From Clostridiales bacterium UBA929 (GTDB taxonomy: Bacteria > Bacillota > Clostridia > Oscillospirales > UBA929), in assembly GCA_002293625.1 (NCBI GenBank), contig DBDP01000187.1:1-11809 (forward strand): a stretch of 11,809 bases of DNA, given 5' to 3'. The translations under genes were made by a program, and so were the position numbers. This document shows, piece after piece, positions 1-5,137 of the stretch; position 1 is the first letter of the stretch; each line of letters begins with the position of its first letter. The notes beneath the pieces were generated by a model. The model did no database searches, was not told the DNA's origin, and was given only the letters and a program-made list of their open reading frames with translations.

Positions 1-270
1 GAGCAGATACTCGCCCTCATACACTGCGCCGGCCTTGACGGTCGGGAAGATGTAATCGTTTGTAAATTCATTGCGTAAATCCTCGATATAGCACTTGGAC
101 GCGCCCGTCTTAACGGCTTTTTCAATCAATCCGTCCAGTTCCGCGCCCTGCCCGACGTCGGCCGCCACCGCGACGACTTCGCAGCCGTAATTCTCTTTCA
201 GCCACGGGATAATCACAGACGTATCCAGTCCTCCCGAATAGGCCAAAACCGCTTTCTTGCAGGTGTTCAT
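1..270 (-). CDS. argG: Argininosuccinate synthase, N-terminal part (runs off the left edge)
   Basis: ArgG joins citrulline and aspartate with ATP to make argininosuccinate, the penultimate step of arginine biosynthesis, in the cytoplasm. Only the first 90 codons are in the window. Read on the - strand, the protein begins MNTCKKAVLAYSGGLDTSV. This contains the N-type ATP pyrophosphatase P-loop AYSGGLDTS at residues 10-18, followed by the family stretch VVAVAADVGQG and, near the edge, KAGAVYEGEYLL, where homologues have the conserved A-x-YEGxYxLG region. The ATG at 268-270 is preceded by an AAAGGGG ribosome binding site. The gene is divergent from cheR, and its promoter carries an ARG box, so arginine repression is likely. 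Family assignment is firm; whether the rest of the gene is intact cannot be seen. Confidence 0.96.
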   Translation of the reverse strand, partial: MNTCKKAVLAYSGGLDTSVIIPWLKENYGCEVVAVAADVGQGAELDGLIEKAVKTGASKCYIEDLRNEFTNDYIFPTVKAGAVYEGEYLL

Positions 271-297
271 AGTCATTCCCCTTTCTCGATGGAACCT

Positions 298-326
298 ATC
301 ATACCACAGAATGAATAATTATGCAA
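298..326 (-). promoter_or_regulatory. argG sigma-A promoter
   Basis: On the - strand, a -35 TTGCAT (321-326) and a -10 TATGAT (298-303) are separated by exactly 17 bp. They sit about 28 bp upstream of the argG start codon. This is a near-consensus vegetative promoter. The -35 and spacer are covered by the ARG box at 310-327. Confidence 0.8.
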
Positions 327-327
327 T
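310..327. promoter_or_regulatory. ARG box (ArgR/AhrC operator) over the argG promoter
   Basis: The + strand reads AATGAATAATTATGCAAT. From memory, the Bacillus AhrC/ArgR consensus is CATGAATAAAAATKCAAK, and 15 of 18 positions match. The E. coli form TNTGAATWWWWATTCANW fits at all but two positions. The site is an imperfect palindrome (7 of 9 in each half) and overlaps the argG -35 and spacer, the expected place for an arginine-responsive repressor. ArgR itself is not encoded in the window. Confidence 0.72.
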
Positions 328-346
328 ACCCTTTTTGAATTTAGCC

Positions 347-375
347 TTGTCATTTTTGTTTTGGTACGTTATAAT
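347..375 (+). promoter_or_regulatory. cheR sigma-A promoter
   Basis: A -35 TTGTCA (347-352) and a perfect -10 TATAAT (370-375) have 17-bp spacing. The start codon of cheR is 32 bp further on, with an AAGGGGG ribosome binding site at 394-400. This predicts strong housekeeping-sigma transcription of the chemotaxis genes. No SigD/sigma-28-type element was seen here. Confidence 0.8.
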
Positions 376-407
376 AGAGAAAAGTGCGTGCATAAGGGGG
401 CGGATCA

Positions 408-1223
408 ATGGACGTGGCCAAGGTTTCGCAGGAAGAATTTACGACGCTGGTTCGCTACATGAAGGACAACTACGGCATCAATTTGGCGCAGAAACTCGCG
501 CTGGTTGAAGGGCGTCTTTGGAACGTCATCCGCCAAAAGGGGTTCTCGTCCCTAAAAGAGTATTTCGACTTCGTCGTCGCCGACAAGACCGGCACGGAAG
601 CGAAAACCCTCTTGACGCGCCTGACCACCAACTATACATACTTCATGCGCGAAGACCAGCACTATACGTTCCTAACCCGCGAGATCCTGCCAGAGCTTAC
701 AAGCCGGCTGCGAACCAAAGACATGCGCATCTGGAGCGCCGGATGCTCCTCCGGCGAGGAACCGTATACGACGGCGATGGTGCTGGACGACTATTTCGGT
801 TCGGCAAAGGGTCAGTGGGACGCAAAAATCCTCGCAACCGACATCTCGCCGCAGGTGCTGCAAATGGCCGGCGAGGCCGTTTACCCGGAAGACAGGCTGC
901 AAAACCTACCCCCCGCTTGGAAGCAGAAATATTTTACCAAGGAGCCGGGCGATCAATTCCGGGTCAAAGACAGTATCAAGGGCGAGGTCATCTTCCGTTC
1001 CTTTAATTTAATGGAACCTTTCCCGTTTAAAAAACCGTTTCATGTTATATTCTGCCGCAACGTCATGATATACTTTGACAAACCCACCCGCGACAGTCTG
1101 ATCGAACGCTACTATGACGCGCTGGAGCCGGGAGGGTTTCTGTTCATCGGTTTGTCGGAAACCGTCGACAAGACGGTCACGCGCTTTAACTTCGTCAGAC
1201 CGTCTATTTATCGTAAGATTTAA
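408..1223 (+). CDS. cheR: Chemotaxis protein methyltransferase CheR
   Basis: CheR transfers a methyl group from S-adenosylmethionine to specific glutamates of chemoreceptors (MCPs), on the cytoplasmic face of the receptor array. The 271 residues are of usual family length. An all-helical N-terminal domain covers roughly residues 1-75 and ends in TTNYTYFMRE (73-82), which corresponds to the family TNxTxFFR motif. The SAM-binding Rossmann domain follows, with glycine-rich WSAGCSSGEEPYT (109-121), the acidic strand end ATDIS (143-147), CRNVMIYFD (216-224) and GGFLFIGLSE (242-251). The ATG at 408 has a good ribosome binding site 7 nt upstream. It is the first gene of the + strand block, divergent from argG. 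A 135-bp gap containing a structured repeat separates it from cheB, its functional opponent. Confidence 0.97.
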   Translation: MDVAKVSQEEFTTLVRYMKDNYGINLAQKLALVEGRLWNVIRQKGFSSLKEYFDFVVADKTGTEAKTLLTRLTTNYTYFMREDQHYTFLTREILPELTSRLRTKDMRIWSAGCSSGEEPYTTAMVLDDYFGSAKGQWDAKILATDISPQVLQMAGEAVYPEDRLQNLPPAWKQKYFTKEPGDQFRVKDSIKGEVIFRSFNLMEPFPFKKPFHVIFCRNVMIYFDKPTRDSLIERYYDALEPGGFLFIGLSETVDKTVTRFNFVRPSIYRKI

Positions 1224-1227
1224 GAAG

Positions 1228-1328
1228 TGATGAAAATTGCATGTTCGCTTGCAAAGCGAACGAGCGAAGTGCTTGCGAGCAGGCGGCTATGCCGCGGTAT
1301 CGCGAGCCGAAGCGGGTAATTTTCATCA
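1228..1328. repeat. 101-bp structured inverted-repeat element between cheR and cheB
   Basis: The element is bounded by a perfect 11-bp inverted repeat, TGATGAAAATT (1228-1238) and AATTTTCATCA (1318-1328). Inside are an 8-bp stem GTTCGCTT/AAGCGAAC with a 3-nt loop (1243-1261), a small GCT/AGC hairpin (1271-1280) and a GCGGC/GCCGC hairpin with a TAT loop (1283-1295). The whole can fold as a multibranched stem-loop. The interior is GC-rich while the outer arms are AT-rich. It begins 4 nt after the cheR stop, and its end leaves room for the cheB ribosome binding site. It could be a small non-autonomous mobile/REP-like element, an RNA processing site or an attenuator. There is no proper T-run, so a simple terminator is less likely. 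A smaller element of the same design lies at 5074-5114. Confidence 0.7.
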
Positions 1329-1358
1329 TGCCAATAAGTTTACAAAAGGGGGAGTCTC

Positions 1359-2363
1359 ATGCCGGGCGGAAAAATACGGGTTCTTGTGGTGGATGATTCG
1401 CTCTTTTTCCGCGGAATGCTGGTACGCGGGCTGTCCTCCGTTTCCGATATCGAAGTAGTGGGCGAAGCGTATGACCCATACGACGCGCGCGACCGGCTGC
1501 TCGGTCTGGAACCCGATGTCATGACCCTTGACATTGAAATGCCCAACATGAACGGCGTTGAATTTCTCAAAATCTTGCTGCCGCAGTGGAAAATCCCGGT
1601 GGTCGTTATCTCGAGCAGAGGCGATTTGGCCGAAGCGGCCAAGCGGGCGGGCGCGGCGGACTTTTTCCAGAAACCCGACCCCAAAAACCCCGACGCGGTA
1701 AAAACCTTCCTCGCCGAACTGCCGAAGCGGGTTCGTTACGCCGTTTCAAAAACCATCCCGGCGGCACCGTCTGCCAGAACCGGGAGCGGGATAATCGCCC
1801 TCGGCGCTTCAACCGGCGGCACACAGGCGACGGCGCGTATCCTTAAAGAGCTGCCCGCCGATCTGCCGGGAATTGTGATCGTACAGCACATGCCGCCTGA
1901 TTTCACCCGCATGTACGCGCAAAGCCTCGACCGGGACTGCGCCTTGAAGGTCGCCGAGGCACGGGAAGGCGACGTCGTCGAACGCGGAAAGGCGCTGATC
2001 GCCCCCGGCGGCGAGACGCATATGGAAATTCAAAAGCGCGGCGATAAAGTATACATCCATCTCAAGCGCGGCGAAAAGGTCAACGGTCACTGCCCCTCGG
2101 TGGATACGCTCTTCCATTCGGTCGCGAAGGATATGCCCGGGCGCAGCACCGTCGGCGTCCTGTTAACGGGGATGGGTGTGGACGGCGCGCAGGGACTGCT
2201 CGCGATGAAGAAGACCGGAGCCTACACCGTCGGACAGGACGAAAAAAGCAGCGTTGTATACGGAATGCCGCGCGAAGCCTTTGAAATCGGCGCGGTCACG
2301 CGGCAGGCGCCGCTGGAGAATATCGCAGGGCTGATCGCCAAGTACGCCCAAGGACTGAGATAA
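1359..2363 (+). CDS. cheB: Chemotaxis response regulator protein-glutamate methylesterase CheB
   Basis: CheB removes methyl groups from chemoreceptors, and can deamidate receptor glutamines, when phosphorylated by CheA; it counteracts CheR. The 334 residues have the standard two-domain layout. The receiver domain covers about residues 5-115, with acidic pocket D12-D13, phosphoacceptor D58 in TLDIEMP, conserved S85 and K105 in FFQKPD. A short linker leads to the methylesterase domain (about 143-334) with catalytic triad S151 (GASTGGT), H177 (VQHMPP) and D275 (GMGVDGAQG). All catalytic residues are present. The ATG at 1359 follows AAGGGGGAG (1346-1354). Only 1 nt separates its stop from the cheD start, so cheB and cheD are surely co-transcribed. 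No cheA or cheY is in the window. Confidence 0.97.
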   Translation: MPGGKIRVLVVDDSLFFRGMLVRGLSSVSDIEVVGEAYDPYDARDRLLGLEPDVMTLDIEMPNMNGVEFLKILLPQWKIPVVVISSRGDLAEAAKRAGAADFFQKPDPKNPDAVKTFLAELPKRVRYAVSKTIPAAPSARTGSGIIALGASTGGTQATARILKELPADLPGIVIVQHMPPDFTRMYAQSLDRDCALKVAEAREGDVVERGKALIAPGGETHMEIQKRGDKVYIHLKRGEKVNGHCPSVDTLFHSVAKDMPGRSTVGVLLTGMGVDGAQGLLAMKKTGAYTVGQDEKSSVVYGMPREAFEIGAVTRQAPLENIAGLIAKYAQGLR

Positions 2364-2364
2364 T

Positions 2365-2871
2365 ATGGAGCATATTGTGGGAATCGGGGGATACGCCATA
2401 TCCGGCAGCCCCGACGACGTTATAAAGACCTTCGCGCTCTCCACCTGTGTCGGGCTGGTGCTTTACAGTATGCGCAAACGCTGCCTCGCGATGGCGCATA
2501 TCCAACTGCCCGAATGCCGCACGATGGGTTCGGGGGACAAACCCAGCCGCTTTGCCGACACCGCGCCGGAGTTTTTGTTAAGCGAAATCAAGCGGGATCA
2601 AGGCATCACGGCGCGCGAGGTTTTAATCAGTCTGTACGGCGGCATCGACGCAAAAGGACCCGGGGACTGCTTCCGAATCGGCGAGAAAAATCTCGCGAAC
2701 GTCAAGGCGAAGCTGAAGCAGCTGGGGCTTGCCTACAAAGAGGTGGACACCGGCGGGCAGGAGAGCCGCACGCTGGTTTCCTATGCTTCCACGGGCATCG
2801 TGGAGGTCATCAAGCGCCCGATGGCGTTCACGCAAGGCGCGGTAACCCAAGCAAACCGCTTTAAGAGATAA
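2365..2871 (+). CDS. cheD: Chemoreceptor glutamine deamidase CheD
   Basis: CheD deamidates specific receptor glutamines to glutamates, creating methylation sites; in Bacillus and Thermotoga it is also regulated by the phosphatase CheC. The 168 residues match the family length. The Cys-His-Thr active site known from Thermotoga CheD corresponds here to C28 in ALSTCVGLVLY, H45 in MAHIQLP and T22. SLYGGIDA in the middle corresponds to the conserved FGGA region. The start is 1 nt after the cheB stop, with an AAGGA ribosome binding site about 10 nt upstream. CheC is not visible nearby. The next gene has its own promoter, so the transcript may or may not end here; I saw no terminator hairpin after the stop. 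Confidence 0.95.
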   Translation: MEHIVGIGGYAISGSPDDVIKTFALSTCVGLVLYSMRKRCLAMAHIQLPECRTMGSGDKPSRFADTAPEFLLSEIKRDQGITAREVLISLYGGIDAKGPGDCFRIGEKNLANVKAKLKQLGLAYKEVDTGGQESRTLVSYASTGIVEVIKRPMAFTQGAVTQANRFKR

Positions 2872-2874
2872 ATC

Positions 2875-2904
2875 TTGACATATATTGTAGGCTTATGGTA
2901 AACT
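2875..2904 (+). promoter_or_regulatory. Sigma-A-type promoter of the lytic transglycosylase gene
   Basis: A perfect -35 TTGACA (2875-2880) and a -10-like TAAACT (2899-2904) are 18 bp apart. They lie in the 66-bp gap after cheD, 33 bp upstream of the GTG start. This suggests that the transglycosylase, and possibly downstream flagellar genes, can be expressed independently of cheRBD. Confidence 0.65.
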
Positions 2905-2937
2905 ATATCAAGATAAAGGGTAAGGGAGGCGGACGCG

Positions 2938-3657
2938 GTGGACGGTATCGGCAACATAGCGGCTCAACGCGTAAACGAAGCCCTGCAGGGCGTTCAGGCG
3001 CGGATGCAGGAAATCGAACGCCGGACGGGGTTCTCCTTTTCTGAGTATATGGCGCGAACCCAAACCATGCAGCCGGTCAGTGACGAGACGTCTGTCGATA
3101 TCATTGACGCGGCTACGGGCTTACCGGCGGACGACACCGATGTGACCCCCGCCGGTGAGACTGATACCGCGACTGTCACTGAACCTGTAAGCGATGTATT
3201 TGCCAATCTGCCCGGGAGCGAATATGACAGTCTCTTTATCGAGGTGGCTGACCGTTACGGTTTAAGTCCGGCTTTGATTAAAGCCGTTGCTTTCGCCGAG
3301 AGCGGGTTCCGCCCTTCCGCCGTGTCCGGCGCGGGCGCGATGGGACTGATGCAACTGATGCCGTACACCGCCGAGGCGCTGGGCGTAAGCGACCCGTACG
3401 ACCCCGAACAGAACGTGGACGGCGGCGCAAGGCTGCTTTCTTCCCTCTTGGATCAATTCGACGGCAACGCGCTGCTCGCGCTAGCCGCCTATAACTGCGG
3501 CGCTTACGGCGTTTCTTCGCGCGGGATTACCGACTTAACCGATATGATGCAGAGGGCGCTGCTGCCCTCCGAAACGCGCGGCTATTTAAGCAATGTGGAA
3601 GACTATCTGTCGTCGGCGGAGGCGCTCAGCGTGCTGGACAGCCCGTACGCTGTTTAA
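2938..3657 (+). CDS. Flagellum-associated lytic transglycosylase (SLT domain)
   Basis: Predicted to cleave the MurNAc-GlcNAc bond of peptidoglycan with formation of 1,6-anhydro ends, presumably opening the wall for the flagellar rod. It has 239 residues. Residues 1-40 are helical and polar (VQARMQEIERR), resembling the N-termini of small Firmicute transglycosylases encoded beside flagellar genes. Residues 43-90 form an Asp/Thr/Pro-rich, probably disordered linker. The SLT domain covers about 95-190, with catalytic E121 in AFAESGF, GAMGLMQLMP (133-142) and AYNCG (184-188). Nothing resembles a Sec signal peptide or membrane anchor. The GTG start at 2938 is chosen because AAGGGAGG (2922-2929) is correctly spaced 8 nt upstream. 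It lies between the chemotaxis genes and flgB, in its own transcription unit start. Confidence 0.9.
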   Translation: MDGIGNIAAQRVNEALQGVQARMQEIERRTGFSFSEYMARTQTMQPVSDETSVDIIDAATGLPADDTDVTPAGETDTATVTEPVSDVFANLPGSEYDSLFIEVADRYGLSPALIKAVAFAESGFRPSAVSGAGAMGLMQLMPYTAEALGVSDPYDPEQNVDGGARLLSSLLDQFDGNALLALAAYNCGAYGVSSRGITDLTDMMQRALLPSETRGYLSNVEDYLSSAEALSVLDSPYAV

Positions 3658-3666
3658 CAGGTTTTA

Positions 3667-3696
3667 ACAAACGCGACAGGTTTGTACATATTTTTT
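3667..3696 (+). terminator. Weak candidate terminator after the transglycosylase gene
   Basis: A 6-bp stem ACAAAC (3667-3672) / GTTTGT (3680-3685) with a 7-nt loop is followed after 5 nt by six T residues (3691-3696). The stem is short and AT-rich, and the T-run is not directly adjacent, so termination would be inefficient at best. Confidence 0.3.
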
Positions 3697-3713
3697 AACG
3701 AATATTACCGTTT

Positions 3714-3743
3714 TTGCTACAGTATTGTATCATATGGTACGAT
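3714..3743 (+). promoter_or_regulatory. Candidate promoter and operator dyad of the flagellar operon
   Basis: A possible sigma-A promoter is TTGCTA (3714-3719), an 18-bp spacer and TACGAT (3738-3743). An alternative is TTGTAT (3725-3730) with TATATA (3750-3755) at a poor 19-bp spacing. The spacer and -10 of the first candidate coincide with a 20-bp imperfect palindrome at 3724-3743 (half-sites ATTGTATCAT and ATGGTACGAT, 8 of 10 positions symmetric). No sigma-28 TAAA-N15-GCCGATAA element was recognised. The regulator is unknown. Confidence 0.45.
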
Positions 3744-3745
3744 GC

Positions 3746-3759
3746 ACACTATATAGTGT
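3746..3759. promoter_or_regulatory. 14-bp perfect palindrome upstream of flgB
   Basis: ACACTATATAGTGT is fully self-complementary. It lies just downstream of the candidate -10 at 3738-3743, near where transcription would start. That position is typical of a dimeric repressor's operator, but no protein is known to bind it. Confidence 0.45.
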
Positions 3760-3776
3760 TCTTTGGTAAACGTAAG

Positions 3777-3790
3777 AGCGCTCGAAAAAC
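3777..3790 (+). repeat. 14-nt leader repeat, copy 1 (upstream of flgB)
   Basis: AGCGCTCGAAAAAC occurs here, 27 nt before the flgB start codon, and again identically at 10969-10982 before the NadE-like gene. Both copies are in 5' leaders on the + strand. Function unknown; chance is possible. Confidence 0.4.
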
Positions 3791-3817
3791 TCATTGTCCG
3801 CCGAAGGGAGTGGTTGC

Positions 3818-4234
3818 GTGTTATTCAACAACATGTTCCGTCAGGTCAACCTGATGCAGCGCGGCATGGACGCGGCATGGATGCGCGAAGAGGTCATCAA
3901 CAACAATATCGTCAACGCCGACACACCGGGTTACAAGGCGCAGCATGTGGCGTTCGAGTCCATGATGCAGGCGGCGCTCGCCGGAGACGGCGGCTTGGAA
4001 GGCACAACGACCAACCCGAAGCATTTCAAGATCGGCGGCCCTTCCGACCCGATGAAGGTCAATCCCGTCACCCTTACCGACATGCACTACACCGCGCGGA
4101 TGGACGAAAACAATGTCAACATTGATCAGGAGATGGCAGAGTTGGCGGAGAACTACATCCGCTACAGCGCCATGCAAACGCAGGTAACCAGCGAGTTTAA
4201 CCGGCTACGGATGGTAGTAAGGGAGGGCAACTAA
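3818..4234 (+). CDS. flgB: Flagellar basal-body rod protein FlgB
   Basis: FlgB is a proximal rod subunit of the flagellar basal body, exported through the flagellar type III apparatus and built onto FliE/FliF. The 138 residues are of normal length. The N-terminal rod-family helix is followed by NNNIVNADTPGYK, the flg_bb_rod signature. The C-terminal part DENNVNIDQEMAELAENYI plus the final RLRMVVREGN is characteristic of FlgB. The GTG at 3818 is preferred because AAGGGAG (3804-3810) lies 7 nt upstream and the product then begins MLFNNMFRQ. An in-frame TTG at 3794 would precede the ribosome binding site and add eight non-family residues. It is the first gene of the basal-body operon, and its stop overlaps the flgC start as TAATG. 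Confidence 0.95.
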   Translation: MLFNNMFRQVNLMQRGMDAAWMREEVINNNIVNADTPGYKAQHVAFESMMQAALAGDGGLEGTTTNPKHFKIGGPSDPMKVNPVTLTDMHYTARMDENNVNIDQEMAELAENYIRYSAMQTQVTSEFNRLRMVVREGN

Positions 4235-4683
4235 TGGGAATCTTCCGCAGTATGGAAATCTGCGCGTCGGGTATGACGGCGCAGCGTTACCGCATGGACG
4301 TGATCAGCCAAAACCTCGCGAACGAAGACACAACCCGCACGGCGGATGGTACGCCGTATCGCCGCCGCTTAGTAGTCTTCGAAGAGAAAAACGAGCCGTA
4401 TACGTTCGCCAACTGGTTCACGGCGGCGCAGCAAACGGGTCGTTCCGCCGGGCAGGGCGTGCGCGTCACGAGTGTGGAGGAGGACTATAAAACCGACTTC
4501 AAGGTAGTTTACGACCCCAAACACCCCGACGCCGACGAAGAGGGCTATGTGCAGTACCCGAACGTCGACCGCGAGCAGGAACTTGTGGATATGCTCGCCG
4601 CCCTGCGCGCCTACGAAGCCAACGTCACCGCGATGAACAATTTTAAGAACATGGCGACAAAAGCGCTGGAGATTGCGAGATAA
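4234..4683 (+). CDS. flgC: Flagellar basal-body rod protein FlgC
   Basis: FlgC is the second proximal rod subunit, assembled with FlgB, FlgF and FlgG between the MS ring and the hook, and exported without a cleaved signal. The 149 residues are close to the usual length. The N-terminus MGIFRSMEICASGMTAQ and the motif DVISQNLANEDTTRT carry the rod-protein signature. The C-terminus, with YVQYPNVDREQELVDML, AALRAYEANVTAMN and TKALEIAR, is highly typical of FlgC. It starts inside the flgB stop codon (1-nt overlap), with AAGGGAGGG just upstream, so translation is probably coupled. A 42-bp gap with a fresh ribosome binding site precedes fliE. Confidence 0.96.
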   Translation: MGIFRSMEICASGMTAQRYRMDVISQNLANEDTTRTADGTPYRRRLVVFEEKNEPYTFANWFTAAQQTGRSAGQGVRVTSVEEDYKTDFKVVYDPKHPDADEEGYVQYPNVDREQELVDMLAALRAYEANVTAMNNFKNMATKALEIAR

Positions 4684-4725
4684 AAAAGATGCGCGCCCCT
4701 ACAAATTATATAAGGAGTTGTTCCT

Positions 4726-5058
4726 GTGCCGATTGAATCGTTGAATCTTCTAAACAATTATTCGATTCTGCCCTCGCTCACCACCACCGGGCGCGTATTG
4801 AACGACTATCCGGCACCTACCGTCGCGGAGGAGCAGCAGATGCCGTTCGCCGATCTTCTTACGCAGGCGATGGGTGACACGGTCGCGAGCGATTATGAGT
4901 CCAAAACGCTCGGCATTGATTTACTTTTGGGTGGCGAGGCGGATCTCCACAGCATCCCCATCGCACAACAGAAAGCCGAGATTCTACTCAACTTGACGGT
5001 GCAGATTCGCAATAAAATGGTGGAGTCGTATCAGGAGATCATGAGGATGCAGGTTTAA
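4726..5058 (+). CDS. fliE: Flagellar hook-basal body complex protein FliE
   Basis: FliE is the small adaptor linking the MS ring (FliF) and export gate to the rod, and is among the first substrates of the flagellar export apparatus. The 110 residues fit the family. The C-terminal half carries the diagnostic features PIAQQKAEILLNLTVQIRNK and the end SYQEIMRMQV, nearly identical to the family ending AYQEIMRMQV. The N-terminal half is variable, as in homologues. The GTG at 4726 is used because TAAGGAG (4711-4717) lies 8 nt upstream. The order flgB-flgC-fliE-fliF matches the Firmicute fla/che operon. Confidence 0.95.
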   Translation: MPIESLNLLNNYSILPSLTTTGRVLNDYPAPTVAEEQQMPFADLLTQAMGDTVASDYESKTLGIDLLLGGEADLHSIPIAQQKAEILLNLTVQIRNKMVESYQEIMRMQV

Positions 5059-5073
5059 TAGAGGCTCAATAAA

Positions 5074-5114
5074 CTCTAAAGTTCGCCGCAGGCGAACGGA
5101 CGGAGGATTTAGAG
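5074..5114. repeat. 41-bp nested inverted-repeat element upstream of fliF
   Basis: The outer arms are CTCTAAA (5074-5080) and TTTAGAG (5108-5114). Inside, a 7-bp perfect stem GTTCGCC/GGCGAAC (5081-5097) has the 3-nt loop GCA, followed by a purine-rich stretch. The core GTTCGC-loop-GCGAAC and the downstream GRRCGRAG-like purines resemble the element at 1228-1328, while the outer arms are unrelated in sequence. It occupies most of the 79-bp fliE-fliF gap and leaves the fliF ribosome binding site free. It may be a small repeated element or an RNA stability/processing hairpin within the operon. Confidence 0.65.
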
Positions 5115-5137
5115 CGACACGCTTACTGAGGTGACGC

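Noticed and set aside
1228..1328. Reading the cheR-cheB element as a plain Rho-independent terminator or a CRISPR unit
   Set aside because: No T-run directly follows a GC stem, the outer arms are AT-rich and 80 bp apart, and there is no direct repeat/spacer periodicity.
1237..1458. Small + strand open frame across the cheR-cheB gap
   Set aside because: It consists of translated hairpin-element sequence and then runs into the cheB frame. It has no ribosome binding site and no protein-like pattern.
3794..3817. Upstream TTG start that would lengthen FlgB by eight residues
   Set aside because: The ribosome binding site AAGGGAG (3804-3810) lies downstream of this TTG, and the added residues do not match FlgB N-termini. 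GTG 3818 fits both.
3661..3817. A sigma-28 (SigD/FliA) promoter ahead of flgB
   Set aside because: A TAAA occurs at 3767-3770, but nothing like GCCGATAA follows at the required distance.
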